Numbered from the stretch's first letter, positions 22,315 through 34,249 are shown. The stretch: 64,000 nucleotides of DNA from Acanthosoma haemorrhoidale (GCA_930367205.1 OV884013.1:87049333-87113332); one strand, 5' to 3'. Numbers and translations are program-made. The notes: a model not told the origin generated them from the sequence alone.

Positions 22315-22343
22315 TTTCGAAAGTTCTAAGCCTTCACCCTCAG
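22315..22343 (-). other. Hammerhead-like motif downstream of a Penelope-like remnant
   Basis: The minus strand reads CTGAGGG, then GAAGG, the loop CTTAGAA, CTTTC, and GAAA (22318-22315). It aligns closely with the motif at 8881-8910, sharing CTGA, GCTTAGA and TCGAAA. The core has G for A at one conserved position and the stem has one wobble pair, so activity is doubtful. It lies about 0.5 kb 3' of the GIY-YIG segment of the Penelope-like remnant, where such terminal motifs are expected. Confidence 0.35.
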
Positions 22344-22865
22344 TTGCTAAAATGAAAAGTCACATGATAAAAACCTCGACTGTGCATATGGTGACAAACA
22401 AAATTCATCATTAAAAGCAACAATGATAATAATCAATAAGTAAAATCTATTCAAAATGTTAACAGTCCTAAATTATAAAAGTCCGAAATGGTCCATTCAT
22501 TTTTCTAAAATTATAAATAATTAAAAAAATATTAAAAGACCATAAATTATGGTACTAACTAATCTCATGGTTACTCATTCAATATTTGGTATGAAAAAAC
22601 GTACAGCATTTACAATAATTTATATTAATTTAAACACTGAAATATGTTTTCTACCTCTTTCGACTTCACTCTGTGACTGGCTTAATTTAGGAGGTATGAA
22701 GGGGGTGGGTTGATTAGAATACTTGTGTATATTATTTCTTCTTTTTTATTTATATTATCCGATATTGGGGAATATAATTTAATTACAATACTTTCCAGGC
22801 TATTAATTAATTAATTTTCTAAAATTTGTAGGGTTTAGCAAGCAACTTTATGTGGCGCATCATGA

Positions 22866-23645
22866 AGCACGTAGAGTTGCCGGTAGAACTGGTTTGTTTT
22901 TGTTTAAGATGTTCTTTGCATCTAATTGATAATTTTCTATTGGTTCTACCAACATAAGATTCCTCACGCTCTATTCTGTAAACTCCCGATCCATCTTTTA
23001 ACTGAATCGGGTCTTTATAGTGTGAGAAATTGGGTTGCGTGAAGTAACTTTACTTTTGAAGGCTACACCAATGCCAGTTTTTTCCCCAAAATATTCTTCT
23101 ATTTTGTTGGAAATATTTCCTTAGTATGGGATAGTGGATCATTTTTTAACGTCAAAGTTATCTATATATTTTTCGTCAGTCTTCTGTAATGAACTTTTCG
23201 TTTGATTCTCGCTATAGTGTCTGTGTTTTTGCTACATGGTGTATGTGTCAAAGCTGTTTAATATAGTTATCCCTGTCCAGCGGGATGTTATGTAATCTAT
23301 TAATGAGGAAGTGGAACATGGCCATCTTGTGACTGTGATAAAATATTGCTACATCGGACAACGTGTCTTTCCTTTACATTCTGAATCCATGTTCATTCCC
23401 ACTTCTGCTCACTGTCAGATCCAGACCATTAATTGCTTTGTCTTTCTCTATTTCCTTCGTAAATTTTTGTTGTCTATTTTATTCTGTTGCTAAGTATTTT
23501 ATATTTGTTTTTGCATTTCTATGGATTTTTGCTAGACATTATGTATAATTTCCCGAATTCGTTTAGATATAGTTCCAATAATAACGGACTCAAAGAATTC
23601 CCCATTGGTAACCCTTTAGTCTGTGTGAAGAAATTATTATATATA
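22866..23645 (-). pseudogene. Penelope-like element remnant (RT plus GIY-YIG endonuclease)
   Basis: Read on the minus strand, the segment begins with FFTQTKGLPMGNSLSPLLLE (about 23630-23570), the core RT block of Penelope-like elements. After degenerate sequence comes GLDLTVSRSGNEH, then MAMFHFLINRLHNIPLDRD and YIKQL (about 23325-23245), the conserved stretch after the RT palm in these elements. It ends with a GIY-YIG nuclease segment, GVYRIEREESYVGRTNRKLS (about 22990-22930) and RCKEH. The usual Cys residue between the two tyrosine motifs is absent. Stops and frame shifts are frequent, and the 5' half with the N-terminal RT is missing. No intact terminal repeats were found. Confidence 0.8.
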
Positions 23646-24450
23646 CTTAATATATAATATAAGATAAGATATATAAGTACAAAATTAACAGAAAAACCGA
23701 AAAAGTTTAATTTTACATTTATGTCTCCAATTTATTTATGGAGACTTGGACTCATTACATGTAGTTAATGAACCGCTAGATATGTTTTTCAAATATAAAA
23801 CAAAAGTGGGAGATGAGAAAATTTTGAGAAGAATAGTTTAAATTTTGGGTTTTCTCTAAAATTAGTAGATTAAGACTAGTAGATTTGAGGGTGCTAAACA
23901 TTTATATGAAGCTATCTGACTTCAAATCTAAAAGAGTTCTGGAAAAAGTTGCATCCTAGAATGACTGGTGAAGAGCCACATTTTCATTTTGTTGATTTTT
24001 TTCAAAATCAAAAACCGTTATATGTTCATACCTGTGTCAATATATCTGTCACATGTAAAAAAGTGGTATTTTACTTAGAGATTACTATAGGAAAATTTTA
24101 GATATCTCCATCAAACATCAAAAAATTAATTAGTTGATATGATAAAAAACTAAAGTTCAATAATTCTGAGTAGGGCATCGAATTAAATATCTCTACCCTA
24201 TGTGTCTTGCACCACGATCATCAACCGCTCATTAAAACTTTCGTTAACATCTTTACAACATTATCACGATTTTTATTTTTTTTTTTTTAAGGAGTATTAA
24301 TTTTACTGGTAGTTGGAAATATCTTGGAGAAATAATATAATATAATAATAAATAAAAGGGTCCACTATCAAATTAGTAGGAAAAAAAATTTTTTTTTTAA
24401 TATAATGAATGGGGTATTAAACTAAAGATCTCGATGCCTAAACTCTGAGC

Positions 24451-24480
24451 TCAACTATAATTACGTAAAGTCATTAAAAC
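24451..24480 (-). repeat. Dispersed short repeat (TAATGACTTT...TAATTATAG type)
   Basis: The minus strand reads TTTTAATGACTTT, then ACGTAATTATAGTTGA. Similar words lie at 28999-29035, 36036-36075, 40963-40995 and, in part, 54204-54227. All sites look like short pieces of one unidentified repeat family. Confidence 0.4.
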
Positions 24481-25749
24481 ATTATTGTGTTTAATAAAAG
24501 TTATAATAACGTGTATTCCCAATTTATTTGTTACCCAACTTTCATTCAGAGTTTCATCGTGGGTTATATGGATGAACATTTATTCAATTGATAATATAAC
24601 ATACTTATGAAATATTTAAAAGAAGTACTTACATTTCGATGTCTTCTGAAGATTTCCAGCAGTCGTCACGCTGCACCACGTAGAATGGTAACCGACGTCT
24701 GGTCAATCGTAGTTGTAAATTATTGCCTAGAAACGGTTAATTGCTAATTTCTAAGGCTGTAGTATAATAAATTGCAAAAATATTAAAAAATCTAACAAAG
24801 AAACTGGTTTAAACTAATAGAATTGGTGTGAATGTAGGAAAAGACTGGATGGCCGATGGATGGTACAAAGTTCAACTGCGAACTTGTTCGAACCTGTTCG
24901 TTCATCTATATTTTCGACAAATGCGAAATATTTAGTAAATCATGCAAATTCTCCAAGTGCTATTGTTAGTAGTTGTTGAGATTAATAATGATACTTGTTA
25001 TCGAAAACAAAAAAATCTGGAACATGTTACTGGAAGAAATAATAATATTTTAAAGTTTTAATCATATCGTTATTAATTTAAATATCTTAAACATAACTAT
25101 AATACCCAAATGATAAGAATAACACCACCTAATTAATAGAGACAGTTTTGAACGACCTCACTTACATTTGACTTTCAGCAACTATTACGTTCAGAATCTA
25201 ATTGAAGTTCCGTTACTACGGCAACAATAAATGTAGAGGTTGATAAATTGAATTAAACTAATGTTGATAGTGACCATTTCTAGCAAAATATCATAGTCTC
25301 ATTTAGAGATAACTCTAATTAAATGTCTGATTCTTGAGGTGTAAGTATACAAAATGAAAAAAAGGGTTACCACAACACTGCTGAATAACAACGCACATAC
25401 TGAAATATTGTTAATACACAGACAGGTAGACCTACAAAAGCTAATATTTAAAATTTTTTCGTTACACTTTAAATACATTTTTGGGTTAATGTATAATGAT
25501 TATCTGAAATTCCAAACTATGAAAAAATCAAGTCACTAAATGACTAATCTTTACTAATTACTTCTGTTTATTCTACACGGAATATTAACTTTGCTGTATT
25601 TTATTTATTGTAATTTTTGTTTTTTAGTGGTTGGATTTAGGAATGCTGACGAAAACCCACACAAATTCACCTAATATCTAATAGGTGCGGGAGGATCGAT
25701 AACTTCTGTAATATACATAACCCACTGTAAGGGGTTATATTCTTTCATC

Positions 25750-25807
25750 AGGCTTCTACTGTCGTTAAAATTAATATAGAAAATTATTCATAATACAGTA
25801 GAAGCCT
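25750..25807. repeat. Perfect 13-base inverted repeat
   Basis: aggcttctactgt at 25750-25762 pairs exactly with acagtagaagcct at 25795-25807 across a 32-base AT-rich spacer. It could be a small foldback element or a cruciform. No coding context is present. Confidence 0.7.
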
Positions 25808-26771
25808 ACGGGGCAGCTTTTTCTCTTTCGTTCGATAATGATAGGGTTGCTAATCCACTTTTGCCTTTGATAGCATAATTTGTCACAAAAGGGTGAGTTT
25901 GGTTAAATAGTTTAATTTTTGGCTCTACTGGGGTAGGTAATTTTTTCTACTTTTATGATGAAGTAAATTTATAACGGTGTTTTTTATTTAATTTTACGAA
26001 AATACTTTTTTAAACATTTTTAAATGTATGAAGGAATAACTGTGCTTAAACTATTAGTGTGAAAAAACACTACTAATTCATAATTTGAGCGACGTCAATT
26101 ATTTTTTTCAAAGCTAAGAAAAACCGATTGCTAGCAATAAAAAACAAATGAATCATTAGTTATACCATTATTTATATAACTGCAAGTTCATTGTTAGATA
26201 TGAGCGATAAAGTTTATAGGAGTCGATAAAATAGACAAGACAAAACTTTATTTAATTTTTTTTTACAATGTATTGAATTACTTCTTGTGTCTATAACTAT
26301 ATTACAATTATATATTAACAACATTTTCTAGTAGTAGCAAAAATAATAAGAACCTACTCAATACAAAACACAAAAAAACAACCTTTTTTTATAATTTAAA
26401 TAAGATGGTTAAAAATCAAATGTAATTGTAATTATTTTTATTTACAAATGTAATAAGATTTTTTTTATAAATAAAAATAATCTTTAAGGTAATCATAATA
26501 AATATTTCCATTTAGTTATGTAATCATATTTAGGCTACCCTGTACATGATCCAAAAGTATGTGGTTACCCAAAATATTATTAACCTATTTAATTACCTAG
26601 ATTGTGGAATCCCTACTCAAATAAATGATAATTTAACAGCTCACACACATGTTACGTTCTTTTTAAAGTATGTATTGTTTGAGAAAAGTTTAGCTGTTAT
26701 TAGTAATCACCCGTATTAATGGATTTTCCAAAACTATCGTTTTATTAAAATACGATTCAGTTGAGATAATT

Positions 26772-27345
26772 CAGTAATTACAAACATCCCAGAGACTTCC
26801 CAAATCCACATGGTTGTCACCTCCCTCGTATGTGATTATGGAAGTGGAGTTTTGGGAAGACCCTCACCCTCCTCCAATAACCGCGTCACCCGATACGAGC
26901 CAGTGGAGGTTGACCAAGAGCGCGAGAGCCACAGACGCTCAAGAGATGATTGGAGATACTAGCCATTGTCAGGATCCCACTGTCACGTATTCATAGCAGG
27001 ACGCGAGGCCTTTGTCACTTTAGTCTCCGAGGAGGATTATTGGGATTTGTGATGCAGTGTAATGACTCTGCTGGGGGATTAGGGTGATTGGATAGATTTC
27101 GATAGAATTTCATTAACTTGGAATGGATGGGTTCAAGAATGTAGGGTATATTAAGATTATTAAGAAAGGTTTTGTTGCTGACGTAATAAAGAGCATTAAC
27201 TATCGTTCTTACTTCATGAACTTAATTGAAAGAATGGGGTACGCTTGATGTTCGACTTTTTTGCTGTCCCCCACAGCTCTATTCCTTATGTTCAGATTGG
27301 CTTTAGTATAACTTTATAAATTAGTAATTTGTTTTCTATCGAGAG
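26772..27345 (-). mobile_element. Family A LINE fragment
   Basis: Minus-strand copy covering the C-terminal coding part and 3' UTR of the family A LINE. It matches 16208-17610 from its CTATCTCTCGATAGAAAACA region (27350-27330) through the GCTGTGGGGGACAGCAAAAA stretch to the UTR word CCAGTGGAGG near 26900. The last part of the family 3' end is missing near 26772. It carries many substitutions and frame breaks, so it is an old copy. Confidence 0.75.
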
Positions 27346-28269
27346 ATAGAAATATATATGTACAAAGATATATAGAAACTATATGGAAAGATGCGGATCG
27401 AGCCTATGTTTTGTGAAAATTATGGTTTCTGACTTGTTTGGGTCGATTTTTAAATTAAACAGTTTTGTAAATGTTCGTTGGTTTTTGGAAATTGTGTCGC
27501 AATCGGCTTACTATTGTGTCGGTGCAGTACGATGTTGTATTTAAGGCTGGGTCACAATTCTGGGGCATGTAAGTGAGAGATTTAAGAGAGCGGGCTTTGT
27601 TGATGAAAGAATTTTGCTAGTTTTTCATCAAATCTGGCATTCCACTCGATCTGAGATTATAAAGTTTGGTGAGAAAAGTATGCCGGCTGGCAAGCATTAT
27701 TGTTTATGCGATTGTTAGTGTTTTTCATGTAGAACAGCAGAAACCGTGAATCTTGAACATTATTCACTGAGTACGGAACATGTACATCGTTTTGCTATAA
27801 TTATTAAATTTATTTAGTTATCTAGGTTAAGCATAAAAGTTAGGTTTTCGTAAATTAAGGCTCATCAAATTGACCTAGTTATATCTCAGTGTTTAGTGTT
27901 TACTAGTATAAAAATTGAAGAAACTTTGTTCTGGGTTGCTGCATACAAACACTGTATGTAAATATGTGTTAATTTTATGTTCTAATTCATTTTTACATAT
28001 TATCCCAGGTATTGACTACCACTAAGAGGTAATACATAATTAAGCCTTATTAATAAATTTGATGAAAACATTACAACTCTCTTTCAGCAGCCTATGCCGA
28101 TCTCACAAGAAATATCTCGTATTATTTATATAATTTACATTCGTAATGACACTGGTAGGCTGTATGTTTACTTTAAATCACGTGTCATCTTAATTAGTAG
28201 TAATTACGTTGCGTATATACGATAGTTGTTGAAATAGCTGGTGCAATATTAGTCGAGGAATCTTATCTC
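27346..28269. other. AT-rich upstream region of the allergen-like gene
   Basis: No gene seen. This is the distal upstream region of the gene at 28320. Confidence 0.3.
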
Positions 28270-28271
28270 CA

Positions 28272-28306
28272 TATATATATCACGGCGACTCGGCGATTTC
28301 AATCAA
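28272..28306 (+). promoter_or_regulatory. TATA core promoter of the allergen-like gene
   Basis: TATATATAT at 28272-28280 lies about 28 bases before a TCAATC initiator-like word near 28300, which is 20 bases before the start codon. The sequence just before the ATG (ATCAATCC, then ACAACCACG) is echoed upstream of the minus-strand paralogue at 56170, which supports a shared promoter origin. Confidence 0.6.
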
Positions 28307-28319
28307 TCCGACAACCACG

Positions 28320-30433
28320 ATGTTCGCGATCACTTTCTTGTTATTGCTGGCGTCAGTTTTAGCTGCTGACGCCGAGAGGACCAACATCAACGAGTCTATC
28401 GATCTTCAACTTGATGGCCTAAACAGGATTATGAAGGCTTATGGAATATCCTCAGGAACCCTTAATGAGGAGGTGAAACTAGGCTTAAATGTAAGTGTAC
28501 CTGTACTATTCGAGGCACCTCCTAGCGCAATCCCATACCCAAAACAATAGTTTTAGCCTAAACTTTGTGTAACTTTAGATGTTTTTAGTTTATGGGTTAG
28601 ATTATGGGTATGTTAGATGGTTTATGGGTTGTACTAAATGAAACAAAATTCGAGCACTATGGTTAAGGTACCATATTATTACAACAGGAACGATGTGGGA
28701 ATTCGAACGAATTTTATTTCATTTGTGAAATAGTTTAAGTGAAATCTATTTAAATTTTAGCTTATATATGTATGTCTGCTTTATTGTTCTAGAAACCAAA
28801 GGTAAACATAGATAATAATTTTATAATAAAAAAAACTATTGCTGATCTCAGCCGGTGATGCTGATTTAATAATGAATGTATAAAATAAGTAAGATTCATA
28901 TGCAGCAATTTTACTCCTCCACATTTCTTAATGAATTAAAAAAAGTCTAGGATGGTTCATTATACAATTGATGGTTTTGTTACAGGTGTAAAACCGATTT
29001 TAATGACAGTTATAATTACTTTTTTGTAATTATAGCCTAATAATAAGCCCCAGTAAATATTACGTATTATGAATCAGGATCGATAGAGCTACCATTGTCA
29101 ATATGATGCATTAATAGCGTATCTATAAAAAAATACTTAAAACGTTGTAAAGCTCTTTATTTGTAAAACATAACTGTTCACAATACCTTAGCCTCTTCCG
29201 CGTTTTCTGTCCACTAGTCTTTTTTAATTTCATCCCCCTTCCTGTATTGAAGATGGTATTTATCATTACATGCCAATCTTCGGCTGATACGGAACCCACG
29301 CAAGAGGTTAAAAAGACAAGAACCAAACAGTCCCTATATCAATAGAAAATTATTAAGTTATACTAAAGTAAATCTGGATATACGGAATAGAGCAATGACA
29401 GAAATTATTCAACCTTTGAACGTATCCAATCCTTCCAATAAAAATTCATAAAATTTTTAACGCCCCTTATTATATCATACAAGCAACTAAAAAAAAGCAT
29501 CTCTAAACCTATTCGACCACCCTTATCCCCTAGCACAGTCATTAATCTAAGTCACACATTCCTAAAATCCTCCTCGGAAGCAAATGCGGCAGTGGCTAAA
29601 TAAATACGTAACAGTGGGAATCCTGGCAATGTCCAATTTCTCCAATCATGTCCTAAGCGTTTGTGGCTCTCGCGCTTTCGATCAGCTCGTAACGTCTAAT
29701 GGAGGAGCGTGGGGGACTTCCCAAGACTCCGCTTCCCCTTGCGAGGAAGATAAAAACCATACGGATTTAGGATATCTCTAGGCACTTGTAAATATTGCAT
29801 GAATGATATCATTGCTCACTATTGCTTATTGCCCAATCGGCCAGATTGTAATTTTATCCCAATAAAGGTTGCGGTACAATAAAACATAACTGAAATTCCA
29901 TATTGTTACCCAGGATCATCTGCTGTATAAATCAAACTTCTTTGATGCTTAAATTACTGCTTCACTCTACTCGATTAATTTCTCCTTTTTAGGTATCTGT
30001 GTCTGCTGCAACAATCCTAGGATTGGACACACTGTACAGGACAGGAGATTGTTGGTCCGATGACCAGGGGAACGCCACATCCCAGGACGTCCACTTCGGT
30101 TTGCGGTCGCTGATCCTGGACGTCTCTGACATGTCCATCGACGGGCAAGACATGTCCGCCAATATTAGGGTCCACAATAATTCTGTTCATGCAGCGTTCA
30201 CAGTCCACAACGGCAAAGACTGCACAGTCACTGCTCACACTCTAAGTGTTGAATCGTTGCTAGACGTGGAGTTCAAGGCTTCCGTAAAAAAGTACGATGG
30301 CCTTAATGTCGACCAGTTCTTCAACTCTACAGTACGTAAACAACTTGACGAAGTGATAGCGTCTATGAAGTCAAACATTGAAGGTTATCTGCAAATTATG
30401 TTTTGTCCTGACATCAGTGATTTAAGCAAATAA
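28320..30433 (+). CDS. Secreted group-7-allergen-like (TULIP-type) protein, two exons
   Basis: Exon 1 is 28320-28490 (57 codons) and exon 2 is 29993-30433 (146 codons plus stop), for a protein of about 203 residues. The donor is AAT|GTAAGT and the acceptor is TTTTTAG|GTATCT, and the junction is in phase. Residues 1-16 form a hydrophobic signal peptide (FLLLLASVLAA), so the product should be secreted. The body shows a LGLDTLYRTGDCW block followed by amphipathic strands and a C-terminal helix (FFNSTVRKQLDEVIASM). This recalls the group-7 mite-allergen/TULIP lipid-binding fold found widely in arthropods. The family call rests on pattern recognition, not on a search. Three cysteines lie in exon 2 (GDC, KDC, FC). 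A minus-strand paralogue at 55-56 kb shares exon structure and sequence. Ligand and tissue are unknown. Confidence 0.8.
28999..29035 (+). repeat. Dispersed short repeat copy
   Basis: TTAATGACAG, then TTTTTTGTAATTATAGCC, matching the family noted at 24451-24480. Confidence 0.35.
29180..29880 (+). mobile_element. Family A LINE fragment within an intron
   Basis: Plus-strand degraded copy starting in the RT coding part (CTGTCCACTAGTCTTTTTTA near 29205, matching 16775-16795). It runs through ACGCCCCTTATTATATCA and the shared UTR (GGAGGAGCGTGGGGGACTT near 29701) to the family end GCCAGATTGTAATTTTA at 29840. Many indels and stops are present. The orientation is the same as the host gene, and the element's AATAAA-type end lies inside the intron. 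Confidence 0.8.
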
Positions 30434-30444
30434 ACAACTGTTAC

Positions 30445-30450
30445 AATAAA
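30445..30450 (+). terminator. Polyadenylation signal of the allergen-like gene
   Basis: AATAAA lies 12 bases after the stop codon, followed by a second overlapping AATAAA. The short 3' UTR this implies fits a small secretory gene. Confidence 0.6.
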
Positions 30451-32306
30451 TAAACATCAAGTAATGATGTTGATTATTCTAAAATGCCTAGCTCCTTGGC
30501 TGCCCCTGGACTCCTGTTGTTTTGATCTCGTTAAATAGGGAAAATAATAAAATGAAACATTGTGCAGTTACAAAATAATATTACCACTCCTATAAACACA
30601 TAAACATAAATATATTCTACCTTCTTAAAAATGAACCAAAGCTAAAAAATACCTGTAGGTAAGACTAGTTCGTAGTTAAGCCACAAAGTTGTTCGTTAAA
30701 ATATTTTGTTTTAATAAGGCGGTATATTTCCCGAAGAGTATGAACAGCAAAATGCAAAAAATAATTTTAGTTATTCGATTGTATACTTTGGAAACTAATT
30801 ATCAGTTAAACACCTTACCATTGACTAGCATTTATTTATAAAAATTTAGAAATAATTTGAGAAATTTCTTTACTGTAGACCAAAAAAAAAGATGCATTTA
30901 TTCTCACTTTGGTTTTTATTAAAACCAGAAACCATTGAGTGCACCTGCTGATTCAACCTTGTGATATTTTTTTATATAAATTTAATATAAAACACGTTAC
31001 GACTAAATAAATACTGCATACTGCAGGAACTATCAATCAATCCTGTTGGGGGTTATTGTTAGTACCGTTATTGTTAGCAACGGTACTCTATCCAACTATT
31101 TTTTCCAAGGCAAGTTACATAAAGATTTTTATACATCACATTCGGTTGCTTGAGAGCCCGGCGGCACATATACTTGGAAAACGGGGCAGTATACAACAGA
31201 TTCAGTAATCTTCCTTCATTTACTGTGGAGCTGTTGACTTGCAGCCATTCAAAAGGTAGACGCCACTGTGCTAATACTAGCAATCCTATTGCTTTAAGAT
31301 CTCCTGGGGATTTCTGCTACATGGAACAACCAACAGCGTTTTACAACATGCCACCAGTTCTTGGGGCCAACCCAAACCAGTGATATATAATATATATCAG
31401 TGTAAAGAACTCGGATTTAACCTTGTGCCTACGTGGTACCTGACCAAGGAAAACAGAAGACGCTTTCCACTAGATAAAGGGAACCGCATCAAAGTGGGGC
31501 TCTGGTGTACAACCACGAAAGGGTTATCAACCCCGGAAGGGGAAGGGTGTGGTGGGGGATTTCAACTAGAATTATATAAAAAATCACCCTCTAAAAGAAT
31601 AAAAAAGACCAAAAAGATGGTTTCGATGATTAATCAATATATTTAGTTAACCGTAAAAATTATAATATACAGCCTCCAACGCGTTTCTCGCAGAAATTCG
31701 CTAAACATTTGTGGGTTAATTTATATTCATCACTGTAGTACTGCAAGTTAAAATGCCGCAGCAAGGATATGGTGTGAACTAAAACGTTTAGAGATGGGAA
31801 TGACTCCAGTTAGAATGTTTTATAGAATCATAAGAGCACTTAAAACATTTCTTATCAGTTATCCGAGAGACCTTCTCCAAATTATATGAATCAGAATTTC
31901 ATATTTTTGAGCCCGTTGTGAAAAACATTACTCTAAGTACTCTCAAGTGGTTGCTTAACTTGACACTTTGATACGTGATCTGGATTAAAAAATGATACGG
32001 AACACCTTTGTTTATAAGCAATATTTGGGATTACAAACGTTATTAAATGAAAATACAAAAGAAGAATTGTCTTTCAATTGATAAGTGTCTTTCTGCTATG
32101 GGATCTAATTTGCATCTGCAGGTCTTCCAGTGAAATCTGTATAGCAGGGATTGAAAATAGGATGCGTGCCTCTCTACACACCTTAATATTATACTTCCGA
32201 AAGGTCAAAGGATCTGAAAAAGCAGAATTATTAACAACTCATTCCAGCACATACTCTTAAGTTATGTGTATAAAACTGAGAACAAGATCTGTCTGTGTTG
32301 ATTTTT
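30451..32306. other. Intergenic, mixed composition
   Basis: No gene supported. A 9-base foldback (agtaccgtt at 31061-31069 and aacggtact at 31079-31087) lies near 31070. A GC-richer patch at 31140-31570 has adjoining short open frames (31150-31383 and 31380-31646) without recognisable domains. It may be regulatory DNA or an old unidentified repeat. Confidence 0.3.
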
Positions 32307-32314
32307 ACATCCTC
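32307..32314. repeat. Target site duplication, left copy (family B LINE)
   Basis: The word acatcctc is repeated exactly at 32805-32812, directly after the A-rich tail. Confidence 0.65.
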
Positions 32315-32804
32315 TCCAGAATGGGATCATGCGAAAAATGGTCCGACATACCTCTTTCGAGAGGTTGAAGAACGCTTACCTGCACCCGTTGCTTGGTGTG
32401 CCGTCGGTGGGTGAGTTCATCCGCCGGAGACACATTAAGTTTTTTGACTCGTTGCAGCACCTGGCAAACCCAGTGTTTAACACTATGACCCCACCACCCC
32501 TCCCACATCGATGGCAACAGACTCTCGGGGAAAAATTAGGATAAGAATTAGTATGTAAGTTAGTTTTAAGGTTGATCAAAAAGGTGAGCCCCATCACCTT
32601 TATTAGTCAGTTTAGTCCAGTCACGTATAATGTATATCATTATACTTGTTTATTCATTATATAATTTCTATGAAATAACAAAACCTGTATATAATGTAGT
32701 GATGCTGCGGGAAATACAAAATAATTTGTAAATAGATTCACCTCAGGATCTGTAATTATATATAATTATCTGTAAATTTAAAGGGGCTATGAAAGAAAAA
32801 AAAA
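32315..32804 (+). mobile_element. Family B LINE, 3' fragment
   Basis: A 490-base insertion bounded by the 8-base repeat acatcctc (32307-32314 and 32805-32812). It starts in the C-terminal tail of the LINE protein: the frame 32329-32544 gives RKMVRHTSFERLKNAYLHPL, then GEFIRRRHIKFFDSLQHLAN, the post-RT pattern of jockey-like elements in which P.V.EFI....IKFFD..... NP closes the protein. About 220 bases of 3' UTR follow, ending in GGGGCTATGAAAG plus a run of A. The close relative at 46438-46992 is inverted. Confidence 0.85.
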
Positions 32805-32989
32805 ACATCCTCGTTGAGTGAGAATCTGATTGCTTACTTAGAGAATCAATACATTAACTGAGGGAGATGAATAAAGTCTAGGTAAATAGATTGGTAACAT
32901 TCTAAAGAGCCGTCGAGTTCCAAACGTAGACACCTCATTAAACTTAAACTATGGGGAAAAACAAAGTCTTTTGAGTCTCTCCGAAAAAC
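32805..32989. other. Short intergenic stretch with the right target duplication
   Basis: It begins with the second acatcctc copy (32805-32812). Nothing else is supported. Confidence 0.4.
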
Positions 32990-33120
32990 TAATCTTTTTT
33001 TTTTTTACCCCTATCACGGGATCCATGTTCGCTACAGCGCCACCTGCTTGGCGGCTGTCCGAAAGAAAATCAGAGGTGGGAGATATCATGTATATGTTGT
33101 CCTGCCATATTTATGTGGAG
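32990..33120 (-). mobile_element. Possible retroposon 3' end
   Basis: The minus strand reads GCAGGTGGCGCTGTAGCGAA, then GGGGTAAAAAAAAAAA, resembling a retroposon tail. The tail near 10346 (GGGGGGTAAAAA) is similar. No coding part is identified, so the family is unknown. Confidence 0.25.
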
Positions 33121-34249
33121 ATTGACTGGAAATAATGGAGGTCGTAAATCTTTTCCGTTAGTAATTCTTGTCGATGGCATTTGGTAATTAATTTAAATTT
33201 AGCTGTAGATCTTTCGTATACCACAATTTAGTACTAAGGTTATATTTTATTGTCATTATCATTTAAATTAATGAGGAGTTCTGCAAGTTTTTGGTATCTA
33301 AACTATTCTAATATATTTAAATATCTTAAATATTCGTAGCTTTCTTAATCTAACTGAATTTCTTATGCTGTTAAGGAAGTATCGTGAAGCATTTTTTTGT
33401 CCAAATCTGTGAATTTAAAATGAAATTATTTATAAACTAAAATAATAATATGTTTTTTTTTATAGTTTTTGTCTTAAATCCTACCTTGCCTAAATCTATT
33501 ACAAACTATTTCTTAGTCCTTTATCCATTTGAAAAACTTGTCAAACATGAACTAGAGTTCTTTTCCAGCCATTTCCTCCTCACCTTTTTAACAATCACAT
33601 GACGGTCAGTTCAATTGCAAGTCCTGAAACAAAATTAAATGCAATGATCAAACATGTTTTTTCTCATTCCCCGATAAGCTAATATCATTTTCGTTAAAAT
33701 GATGAAGGTTGAATATTTTCCGAATTATTTATAAACGAAATGTTTAACCGATATAAATTTTTACAGCCCGTCTCCCCCTTGACAGAGCCAGTATCGCTGA
33801 AATCCATCTCTAATTTTTGAATATTTTTTTTTTTTACAAATTCCTATTTCCCAGTTAAATTGAGTATGAACGGTACCATTAAATTGATTAAACATTTTAT
33901 AGTTGAGAATTTATTTATATGGCATATATCACATATATATGCAGAGGATTTGAATTTACACTTATAGGTATTATTAATTTGATAGAGTTGCTTTGTCTGT
34001 CATTAATTGTATTATACTATGTTTTAACTATCTAACATTTTATCTGTTTAACAATCTTACTGATACTCATTACATTAATGTGTTAATTGTAGCACTGGTA
34101 GCTACAAGTAGTGGTGGTATCTGTAGGATTGTTTGACAATTGAAAGCACATTGCCAACATCTAAATCTTTTTCGAGAAACAAATCGTAGTATTTCTTAAA
34201 TTTATTGCTCCACAAACAGCATATACAATTTTTTTTTCATTCGAAAGCT
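33121..34249. other. AT-rich noncoding stretch
   Basis: No feature supported. Confidence 0.4.

Larger units (their letters stand above)
23650..26769. other. Long AT-rich noncoding stretch
   Basis: No gene supported over about 3 kb. It holds a perfect 13-base inverted repeat (25750-25762 and 25795-25807) and a copy of a dispersed short repeat at 24451-24480. Composition is very AT-rich throughout. Confidence 0.4.
28491..29992 (+). other. Intron of the allergen-like gene
   Basis: This 1502-base GT-AG intron is in phase 0. About 700 bases of it (29180-29880) are a degraded family A LINE in the same orientation as the gene. It also contains a copy of a short dispersed repeat near 28999. The equivalent intron in the minus-strand paralogue is only 290 bases, so most of the length difference is inserted repeat DNA. 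Confidence 0.75.
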
